In this document: piece by piece, positions 37,072 through 47,562 of the stretch
How positions within the stretch are numbered: position 1 is the stretch's first letter
Layout of the letters: every line of letters starts with the position of its first letter
Origin: Clonostachys chloroleuca
Lineage: Eukaryota > Ascomycota > Sordariomycetes > Hypocreales > Bionectriaceae
Assembly: GCA_037952775.1 (NCBI GenBank)
Contig: JBANAY010000004.1
Span: 744,001 to 808,000 of the forward strand
Direction of reading: 5' to 3'
Length of the DNA: 64,000 nucleotides
The notes under the pieces: generated by a model
Told to the model about the DNA's origin: nothing
The model's database searches: none
Seen by the model: only the letters and a program-made list of their open reading frames with translations
Position numbers and translations under genes: made by a program

Positions 37072-40000
37072 GAGGGCTGAGGGCATGAGGAGTCGGGGAC
37101 GAGGGACTGACGAAGGTGCATGGGGTGGGAAAAGAGAGTGTAGCATTAGCCTCCCCGGCGATTGAAACTACTACCTGCCCAAGCAATGGATGGGAGGCGG
37201 GTGTTGGCATCGTGGTGGTGCTATGCACTCTCACCGTATGTGAGCGACGGCCATCTAGACCCAGGGAGGTATCATAATGGGCTGGCTTGGCCGTGGGTGC
37301 GTGCGTTTGTGTGCTCGCTAGTAGGTCTGGGAATGCCAATGGGACTGTTTCGCTTCAGCGGAGGAAACATTACTCGATCGGCCCTACAGACTGGTGCGAC
37401 GGAGAGCCCATCCGCGGCAACACGAGCAACAAGCAAGGCGTCCGCCCGTTTGCGTAATATTGGGGGAGAAGGCATGAAATCTCCGACATTGAGCACGCCC
37501 AGCCTCCAAGGCAGAGGGGCTCGACCATGCTGTGGCAAGGCATAATAAGGTAGGTCAAAAGCACGGCAGAGGAGGAGGGGCGCAACATGTCACATTTGGC
37601 GAATATCAATCAGATCAGAGCTGCATATGCGGATGAAGGTGAGAGTCATATGTGTCAGTATGTGCAAGTACTTAGCACACACAGCAGACATGTAACAAGT
37701 GGCATATCATGTTGGTGGCTGCAGTTACACAGCCAAGTCCGCCTGGGCCATCTTTCTCTCTTATTTGTCATTACGCAGATCCGAGTCGGTCCATGCGTGC
37801 AGTGATGATCCTATACCGCCAGAACTGAGATTTCGTTCGAATGGCGGTATGCTGCAAGTAGGGAATCGCGATCCGACATGTGTATAGGTAGTTAGGTACT
37901 ATACGCAAGTTCTTCTTACGGTGAGCGGCGCGGTGTTGAACACCGACTTATCGGAGCCCCGGGGCCGGTGGTGCTTTGCCGGAGGGTGGTCGTGATTGCG
38001 GAGAATCCCAGAGTCATAGCTAAGAGCACAGCAGGGCGTCAGACGACACGCGGGCAGCTGGGCGCAAGCAGTGGCAGGGACAGCAGGTCTGGCATCGATA
38101 CATGGCAATACATCTCTTGCAACTGCATCTCGAGGCAGTTGGTTTCCGATTTGCCATCAGCCAATGTACAGGGTGGAGTTTTGATTAGGGCCGCGTCCTG
38201 CGATTGCGACGGGCCAGGGGTTTCAGCAGCCCGCTGCTGAGGTGGTGGTGGCAAGTTCCCTGTCTGAGGCGCCGCTGAGCACAAGGAACTGCACCGACCG
38301 GATGAGCTGTCGCCCTGCTGCTGAGGTGTGGCTGAACACGAACCGCACCGTTTTCCACCAACAAGCAGCCGCCAACCTAGGGCACCATCTCCGGAAGCGG
38401 CGCTTTTCCCAGGGCCGGCTGTATGATTTCTTTTTCTTTTCCGTACTCAATGTGTGAGTACGTGGTCCCCCATTCACTTTCTCCTGCGACTATTGATGTG
38501 TCGGAGGGGGTGGTGTGAGTCTGGGCGCTCCCTTATGAACTCATGCGCCATCCCATCCCTCTGTCTAATACCATACCGACAATAATCACTACGTGTCTCT
38601 GCCTGGCATTGGCTAGGGGGCTTCAGCCCGTTGACTCAGTAAAATCTAATAGTATACGCCCCCTCTCCAGCCCTTGGAAGGTAGCGAGAGTTTTCGTGGT
38701 GACATCTTATACGGCTCTCACGGGTGCGTGCGTGCGGCATGGTGAGCTGGAAGTGTTGGGCAGCATCTGCAGTGACGTCCAGATGGGGCAAGTGCAGGCC
38801 TGACCGTCCGTATAGACAGCCGCGGTTCAGTCATGGCCGTCCAGCCAGGCCCTGCAACCTGTGTACGAGCGAGGGCAAAAACCAGCCAAGTGCTCTGAGG
38901 ACGAGGGCCGGTCGCTGGTTGGCTCGCCCAAGGGTATGGAGTGTAGGCTGTGTAGACCGCATGCGCAAGGTGGGTGTGGTGTGACAGCCTGTTCCGAGGT
39001 GGTGGTTATTCACTGACAGCGTTGTTGCAAGTGAGGGCCAGAATAGAGCAGAGTCGGAATTCCCTTACGTTAGGGGTTTACTGCGTGCAGTAGTGCGGTA
39101 TGATACGACGCAAGTCTGTTTTGTTTGGGCCTATAACACACTGTGGTGGTTGCTATTAATGTTGGCCCGCGGCCGACAGCACAACCTTGGCCAACCAGCG
39201 TGGTAAATAAGGAAAAGAAAGACAAAGAAGCGGTCGGTGGCGCAGTACGACTAATGTGCATGCGGGCTTCTGACACTCAGCGACGGCGCTCACCTGCTTA
39301 CCCTGCGCTGTTGCGTCGCACATCGTTTTCCCTGCTGGGAGGATCTGCTCAGTCAATGTGCTTTTTCTCACACGGTCATCCGTCTGCGATGAACGTCGTT
39401 GCGCAATGCGCTTGCTCGAGGTCGGGCTCCGCTTCTCACACTCTGGTTGCTTCATAACTCCCCAGTGCGCTGGTGTGCGATGCCTGCCTTTCGCAGACCC
39501 CAACACCTGGCACCCCATCGGATGCGACTGTATGGTGAGCAAGTGGGACAAAGTCCCGGCACCAATGGTCTGGTTTGTGGCCCACGGGGCGCTCGCGGCG
39601 ACGTCGGGGGAGTAGCAAATCACCGGGGGGTGAGGTGGGCGGCATGCTCACCTGACAAGGCCAATCAAACGTATTAAAATTGGTATGGGCCCTTTCCTAA
39701 TGTATGGGGCCTTGCCGCCGCCAAGAGCGTAGCCTTCCTATCCTCGCTCGACATGCGAGGCGAGAGAGGAGCGGCATACTCACCACCACCAGGCAAGCCC
39801 GCCAGGATGATGTGCCGTGTTTTCCCAGTCCTGTCTCGTATATACTGTGCTGTCTGTATGTAGCCATGTCTGCATATGCATGGGACGGATGTATGGTCGG
39901 ACTGTGGTTGCACCTGCGCCGTCTGTCCTTTTGCTTTTTTTTTCTCGCTCAGCCGTGAGACTAGGAGGACGGAAGAGTAAACCCAATCATGAACCAAAGA

Positions 40001-42057
40001 TGACTCTCCACGGCGGAAAGAAGAAAACTTGAAGGCGATCGCTCAGGTAGGGGCTGATCTGATGTGATCCTGGGCGCATCGAAAGCATACAGCCACAGGA
40101 AACCCTACAGTGAAATGGGCTTGCTTGACTCAGTCACCACACCCCCAAAGAATGCAGCATGCGAAGTCGCATATGCTAAAGTCAAAAGAAGATTTTACCT
40201 CCGGCCGACGCAACGATAAGCGTTTATGGGCTACCAAATGATTTTCCGGAACGGGAAATACACTTGACGATTAATAATAAGGCTTGCCCGTCCGGCAGAA
40301 ACTCTGTGGCAGGCAAAGGCTGGTGCCAGATGTGCCATTGTCAGCCTCGTACGCTCCCAGGATGTCACCCAGTAATTGCTTTGTTTGCTTTGTACCCAGC
40401 GTGCTGGTGGTCTGGCCCGGCGATTATCCATGAAAAGAAATGCCCCTTCCCTTCTAACCCCTGTGCTAGCAGGGGTAGGGGCGACTCTGATCAGTCAAGT
40501 GGATGCAAGGGACCGCCTCACTCAGAGGCCCCCAGGTTTTTTTTCCCAAGTCAATGCTCTGAATCATCTGATAATCATGAGCCCACGCGTCCCGTCTGCC
40601 CAGTTCCAGCCAGGTGCGATAGACCTCGGTGCGGAGAGTGTAGGTGAATTATTGAAAGACCTGTGAAATTACGGCAAAGGCGGCCAGATGTCCTGTGTCT
40701 TTCCTCGACGCCGTGGCAGTGGCATGGGCCCGGCCAGTCAGTGGCAGGCTAATTGCTTAGCTGGGTAACAGCATGGATGGAGAAGACATTGGGATATCGT
40801 GAACGGGTCGAATCACGGCTTGTACGATGACGCCCCCCCTCCCCGAAACCTCTCTTCTGGGTCGAGAGAACGACGTGCTATCTTAGGAAGCACCCAGTAA
40901 GTACCGGAAGCCCACTTCGAATCCACTTGTTCGTGGACGGGACATTAGATTGGTAGGCCCTCTTTCTCTACCTACCCAACTCGCAGGCTAGGAATCATTA
41001 ATTGCCTCCCAACATGCAGAGCCAGACAGGGCGGATCGATTTGAGCGGTTCACGTGGTTGCGCACCTTCGCACACATCCCTCCCACCTTTGCCCACGCGC
41101 ATATGCTATGGAACGTAAGGCGCTAGTATTGTTGCATTGCTGGACGTAGCCATCCTCACCTGTGCAGCACTTGGTTTTAATTACCACCTCCCTAACCTAG
41201 GTACATGACGTCCATTCACTAGTCGTGCATATTATAGGATCCATCGCACGGTCAGTTCTCTTGGGTTCTCTCGGTCTCGCTATGTGCGAGTCGTTGTGCG
41301 CCTCAAACGCCTCTTACTATGCCTAGAGCGGAAACAGTACACTCAGCTCGGGGCGGAAAGGGCGAGAATTTTAATTTTTGAAAAAAGGAAATAATGCACG
41401 GCTGGACTTGCCTCCAATATCCGCGGGCCGGCATCCAGCTGGAAGCGGTACGGTGCGGTGTAGGGTACTGCCAGCAGCTGCAACAACGCAGCACCAGCTG
41501 TCGCAGAGGCGTTGCCGTCATAAGGTGCTAATAATCGTCCACGCGAGCCTCCCGGCTGCTTTCGCCAACAAGGGTGCTCCTGACCTGGCCACCCACAGCG
41601 CTGCAGGCATGTGCTCCCCATAGGTAGGTTTCCCAGTAGTCATCCATCCACTGGCAGAGAGCTTACAGCACAGTGGGAGATAGTTGAGGAAGGCACGCAC
41701 CCGCAAGCTGATCCAGGAGGCAGGTAAGTACCCATCTGAGGTATTGGACCGCATCCACCCATCCAAGACGGGCAATGGTACGTACTCGGCGCTCTGGCAA
41801 GTAAGGAGGCACCCACATTTGCGGAGCTGCTTGGCCTGCGACCTGAACTGGTGTACTGAGGATTCAGGTACCAGCAAAGCCCAGGTACCTGTCGGTACCA
41901 CCGGCCGCGCTCTCAGCTGGCACCTTGATTCGTGTAGCCACATTTCCTATCCGTGCTGGGCCCCGTGCCTAGCTCACTCCCGCGCATCTTTGCACGGGGC
42001 TGCGCTGCCCTGGACGGTAGCGTCGCCCGCTGCAGTGTCTGCAGCGTCTGGCCCGTT

Positions 42058-42082
42058 CTCACCTCACCTCACCTCACCTCAC
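42058..42082 (+). repeat. (CTCAC)5 pentamer repeat
   Basis: Five perfect CTCAC units at the beginning of a long pyrimidine-rich region upstream of SOK1. Confidence 0.9.
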
Positions 42083-42702
42083 ACATCCCCATCCGCATCC
42101 ACCTCCAAGGCCACGCCCTCGCCCACGCCCACGCCTGCGCCTGGGCCAGGCCCGGCCAGCCCACCCCCGGGACCAGTGGACCACACCACACACACACCCA
42201 TGAATCTCATCCATCCATCTCTCGTCAATGCCATGCAGTGCTAGTCCAAGTGTTAGCTCGGGGGCCTGACACTTTTCCCTTTCCTTACCTCGCAACAGTG
42301 TTCCCACTCGAGTCAACCCATCATTCCTTTCCTGCAACTTTAACCTGTTATTGCGTCCCTCCTTTAACGCAGGCCTTCCCTTCTGAAACCTCGTTTCACT
42401 TCCACTCTTTTAGTCCCCCCAGTCTCTTCTCCCATTCTTGGTTTTGCTTCCCCTTCCTTCCCTTCGACCTGCCCTCAAATCAAAACCTCACTCATCTACT
42501 TCCTCCCTTCCTCCCCCTTACTTCTCAACTTTCAATCTCCTCCACCTTATCACAACTATCTCTGATTGAACTTGGAGGATTCACATAAACCCGTTACTTT
42601 CCATCATTCATCGCGCCCCATTCTTCTCTTATTACTAAGGCCGAAGCTCTTTCACGACTGTCAACGCCGCCTTGCAAGCCTGGACTTGTTATACTCATAG
42701 CC

Positions 42703-42751
42703 GTAAGTTTCCTCCTGAGCAGATCATACTTGCCTCATGATCGATACGCAG
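42703..42751 (+). other. candidate 5' UTR intron of SOK1
   Basis: A GTAAGT donor at 42703 and a GATACGCAG acceptor ending at 42751 bound 49 nt with a weak branch-like TCATGA. It lies about 480 nt upstream of the SOK1 start codon in a pyrimidine-rich leader. Support is splice consensus only. Confidence 0.3.
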
Positions 42752-43228
42752 CAGCCGAGGATTCAAGAGCGTGGATGGTTACTGTGAGACCAAGACCAGG
42801 TATCTATTCGGCAAAGGCCTGTGAGTCAAGGTGGTGAGCCTGCAGGTCTACGATTTTCCTGTGCTCTCACCGATTTCGGCCTCACCGTAAGATAGATTTC
42901 ACATTGGGTTCCTTATTCCACTGGGGAGTGACCGTCCCTTCATCCACCGTCAAGGCTTGGCTGCTCGAATGATCATTATTCACTGTCATTGTGCTGTGTT
43001 GTCACAGATAGAGTTGCCGGGAATCGCTAACCACTTAGTTTTTCCAGTATTTGACCCAGAGGACGATATCTGGACCATCTCATCCCATCTTTCTCGACTA
43101 GGCTATCTATCTCCCAAACGACCAGGCAAATCAGAAGTACCGGACTGGGTTCGAACAAGTTCTAGGACCGGCGTCTCGTTGGAGGAAAAGGAAACCACAG
43201 TGCCGAGGAGGCCGCCAAAATATTGAAT

Positions 43229-45135
43229 ATGGGACTCGGTCAAGGAGCCGCTGAGCGGTCAAGGAGAAACCCTTCGATAAGTGGTGAACCTGAACCAAGA
43301 CAAGACCCCGAAGCGCAGAGGAACGCACCACCTCAAAAGGACCAGGAAGGCACCAACACCGGATCCTCGCAAGATTCGCCACGGGGATGTCATGCATCAC
43401 CGGAGACCGCACCCTCAACTATACCACTAGAGATCGGAGCTAGCTCAGGTCTGTCCACACCAGTTGTTGCATCACCAGCCGAAATCCTGATCAACAGGAA
43501 CATCACGAGGACACCTCCGCAGGGATCCATTGACCCGCCCATAACAAAGAACACACTGAGCGAACTGGATGTGCAGAAAATTTTCCACAATCCCAAGCTG
43601 CGACACGACATCAACTTCGATCCTGACTTGCATTTCCGACCTAATGTTGAAGGCGAGAAGGGCAGGAAGAAGCAAGAGCGATCAGACTGTTTCTGGCAAA
43701 CACTGAAGGACCAGCTCTCCGATTTTGTTGTGAACCGGGAAAAGTTCTATGCACAGTTCGGCTATGGCGATGAGTGGTGCTTGCCGGTGCTGCTGAAGAC
43801 TATCAGGGATATTCTGCACACACTGGTGCCTCAGCGGGATCGTCAGTTCCTGGACGAAGGACTGAACGTCAGCCTGAAGATGCAGCAGTTCCACAAGGGT
43901 GTTTTGGACTTGGATCAGTTGGCTTTGTGGTTGTCTGGTGTTTTGAAGTCTCACTGCGCTCCGATGCGTGATGAGGAAGTCGACACGATGTACAACTACA
44001 TAAAGACGGGTAATCAGACCGGTGATTTGGATCAGTTGGTTCTGGGCATGAGGGAGCTTTTGAGTGTACTGGAGCACATGAAACTCGACGTGGCCAACCA
44101 CCAAATTCGCTGTCTGCGGCCAGCCCTGATCGATGACACTATCCACTTCGAGCAAAAGTACTTTTGCAAGAGACTTCAGTCGGAAAACTCGACACTCGAG
44201 AATCGATTCTGTGGTATAGGAACGCACAGAGACTTTACTCGAATGGTCCATCTGATTTAAATCAAGGGTTCGGCGAGATGCACATTCTTTTTGAAGGTCT
44301 ATCTCGATTGGTACTGCCCTCCGCTGCTCGACAAAAGATCCCCGAGACTTTCCAACATGACCATGAGAGAATTCTCAAACTCCGAGCCGACATCCTGGAT
44401 GTAATCAACTTGGATATCTGCATGCGACTGTACGAGGATCTGGAAAAGCTTGGTCGGTTGACCTCAACTGCTCAGTTCCAATCCTACAATGATACCTCAT
44501 CATCGCGAGCATCATCGCGGGTTCCGAGCGGCGAGTTCAGCTTCACTGCCTCTCTACCTGGATCACGCCCTTCGAGCCTTGCTTTCAGCTCCCCTGGATC
44601 TGCAACATCATCGCCCCGATCTTCCCTCGCCCTGCCTTCCTATGTTGCCCCAGATCACCATGAGTCTAGAGTAAAGAGGCAAAATCTCTTCCAGTCTTTG
44701 GTCGCCCTACTTCAACAAGCACCACATGCAGCAAACCAGGCGGCAAGATGGCAGGCTATTGCTCCATCAATGGCCCTCCAGATTTTCCGCTACACCAATG
44801 CCCCGTCTGGTATGCTCCCCGTGTTCGAGGAGAAGTTGATGAACACCTTGTGTAGGCCAGACTCGCAGATGTACTGTGAGATGGAGCAGAAATTCCAACA
44901 AAGGCTCTTGGCTGAACTCTGCAACAGAGTGCGTGAGTTCAAGGGACTATCTGGAGTCAGCCTGTACTCTGCCGCAACAGAAGCTCGCAACATGCCCAAC
45001 AACCGATTGTTTGATCATGATGATGAAGCTGGAATCGAGGACATGGCCACTCGCCTGGCACATGTCGGCATCCTCCACTGGAGAGTGTGGGCTCCCTTAG
45101 TCTATGTCGAGGACGTCGACGAGCCAATGACCTAA
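43229..45135 (+). CDS. sok1: SOK1/TCP11-family protein, frame broken once
   Basis: The TCP11 domain lies in two abutting frames: one from ATG 43229 to about 44182 (318 codons), another from about 44183 to the stop at 45135. Repairing one missing base at 44181-44183 gives about 635 aa. The first part has a Ser/Pro/Gln-rich N-terminus, then the family opening HNPKLRHDINFDPDLHFRPN and KFYAQFGYGDEWCLPVLLKTIRDILHTLVP. The break falls in the conserved helix ...HFEQKYFCKRLQS / GKLDTRESILWYRNA. No intron of workable size fits there without deleting this helix. The second part continues with a Ser-rich loop and ends LHWRVWAPLVYVED. Yeast SOK1 is a high-copy suppressor of cAMP-dependent kinase loss, so a PKA-linked signalling role is likely by family. 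Whether the break is real or an error cannot be decided here. Confidence 0.85.
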
Positions 45136-47562
45136 TCCTACCCAGGGGTTAACAGATGGATACAAAACAACGCAGGCGCTGCTGGAGCAGCCTGAAACCG
45201 AGGCCTGGGGATGTTGACATCTTGATTGATCGTCTGGACTCGACATGAAGCCTTGAGTTTTTCTTTAACACTTACTATTTCCCGGTCTTTGCAGACCAAT
45301 TTCTTACTACTAAATCCTCACGATTCCTCGTCTGGATACCATCGATTCGGTGGGCGCTATTTTCTTGATAATCTCGATCACTCATATTGCATTTACATTC
45401 ACACGGTTGGCGTTTCAAAGAGGACTTCTACCACTAGACTGGCTGAACTGGGAAGGGAGATATCCGGTACTTGCATCTGGCTGAACACTGTTCATTCCCC
45501 CATTTCCTGCTTTTGTTCAACAGCCATAATCGCATTTCTTCGAATTTTGGGATTTCTGTCATTCGTTGCCGACCTGCACAAGGTGGCTATACTGCATTTA
45601 CTGCGCAATGCAAGCGGAGTTGGTTGTACCTGCACTTCTCGCACAAACTGCATTTCATGACCTAGCTATTTGTTTTCTGTCTTGCGTTTTTTATAATACG
45701 GCGTGGCGCGAGCTTGGCATCGGAAGAAGAGCATCACGTGTTTTTTTATGGTTCTTGAACTGGCTTCAAGCTGGGTGGAAATTTGAAGCGAACCAACTAC
45801 ATAGAGAAAGAAGTGCGCGTCGCTGTACATAATATCTTGGTGAGAGAAGGAAGAGAGAGGAAGTACTTGCATGATCAGACAAGGTTTTCGATTTGCTGAA
45901 TTGACGTATTATCTATCAATGAATGAATGATCCGTGCCTGTGATTTGAGTTTGCTGCCTGAGACTTCATGCCACGAATTACTGCCACATATGTAAGGAAA
46001 AAACAACAAACTTCATCGCGTGCGAAACTTTCTTGGTCTATCTTGTTAAAGCACAGTAATGTGGTGTGGCAACTGGGTTTGCGAGCAAGCCGGCAGGCTG
46101 TTTAACTTCTAACATAGTCTGAACTGGAATGGACCAGTTTCTCACTCAGCCCCCCGAATCAACTCCATTCATCCGCATACTTAGGCTCACACCCCTCTGC
46201 CGCTTTTCTCCTGCACGTCAGAAGAACCAATGTCGTCGTCTGTATTGTTCACAGAGGCGTTCTTTCCAGAATCTAGATGCCACGGCGTCTGTTTCAGAAA
46301 AAACAGACACTCTCCATCAGCCTCGGAGCCGAGCTGGTACTTACATATCGTGCTATGGCTTCGGCGGAAAACGCGGCTGCGGCAACTTAGACTTTGTTCG
46401 CGAATGTTTCCCCCCGACAGTCCCCCTAAGCGACATGTTGCCGGGAAAGGAAATTTCCAAAGTTCATGAGAGCTCGGCCGACAAACATGCTGGGTTGGGG
46501 TGATATCACCACCCTTACTCAGATTATAGAGTCCTTACGTTAGCCTTCGTCTGACGTGAAAACATGATACGCTGAGATAAGTGATGTTTTGTACTTCGGT
46601 ATGGTGCGGCAAGAGTAATTGGGGGCCTGGTCATGTGAGTTTATTTTATGTTCATTGGGTACTTGTGTTCTGGTGGTTGTTGTTTCCCAATCTGGGAATG
46701 CCTTCATGCAGCCCGTCACCTAAGATTTCACAACTTTCATGTGAGGCTGAGGGCTAAGTGCAGGTCGTATTTTCATGTTGCCCGATTGTCGGCCGGCACT
46801 TCAGATCGGAACGTCTTGTCGTCGAACCTGACCGAATGGACCGAAGCATGCGGTGATAAAGAGGTAATGCGTCCTCCATCCGGTTGTATTCCCGGTTTTT
46901 GGTGTTGTAGTGGCTTCAATCACCATGTCACGTTCTCATACCCCATCGTCTGGTTTCGTTCTGTCTATTTGTATTTTGCATTCCAGTCGTTATGCTCGCT
47001 CTATCTTCACCAGTGTGTGCCTAGCCTCATGCCGGCTGATGATACCAAGAGCTTGTCTAAATCCCATTGCAAAGAGAAAACGGACGCTTGTTGTATAAAA
47101 TCTAGAAGAGGACAGAAAGACGAAACCCGATGTGCGAAATAATGCTCGTTCATACCACGCGGCATCATTCAAGATGCAAGAAAAATGAATAGGTACACTA
47201 TGCCCCCTTGATGTCGCCAGAAGAAGGTAATAGAAGAAACATGATGGTAGAAGTACAGGTGCAATCCGGCCTGTTGAACACCGCTCAGTCGCATAACTTG
47301 ATCCCGAGACCGGAGCCAAGTAGAGAGATGACGCCAAAGTGCTGAAAGAACAACTCGTTGATGTATATAATATTGGACAAAACCAATATAGATGAGACAA
47401 AGAGAAGCAAATAAAAACAATAATATAAAACTCCCACCGTTTTTATATCTTCGTTGCGCCGGATTCTGCGTATATTCTCGCGATAAGTCGTATGGGAAAT
47501 CATGACCGAGTCAAAAAGGGAAAAAAGATGGCCGAGTACAGAGCTCATCTCATCTCAGTTCG
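45136..47562. other. 2.4-kb convergent spacer
   Basis: Lies between the SOK1 stop (+) and the Uds1-protein stop (-). Frames up to 164 codons occur but are Cys/Ser/Phe-rich without domains. This is long for two 3' UTRs; I see nothing specific in it. Confidence 0.45.

Larger units (their letters stand above)
31300..43228. other. 11.9-kb gene desert between divergent TAF13 and SOK1
   Basis: The two flanking genes are transcribed away from this region. Frames inside are short, and no splice-connected set or known domain was found. Base composition is not strongly AT-rich, so this is not an obvious RIP-degraded transposon relic. It contains low-complexity tracts (33203-33226, 34339-34365, 34767-34786, 37039-37071, 42058-42082) and one 274-codon ATG frame (34932-35756). 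From about 42000 the plus strand becomes strongly pyrimidine-rich, which probably marks the SOK1 promoter and leader. Confidence 0.6.

Noticed and set aside
41953..42588. 211-codon plus-strand frame before SOK1
   Set aside because: Pyrimidine-rich leader and CTCAC repeats translate to Ser/Pro/His/Leu low complexity; looks like a promoter or UTR.
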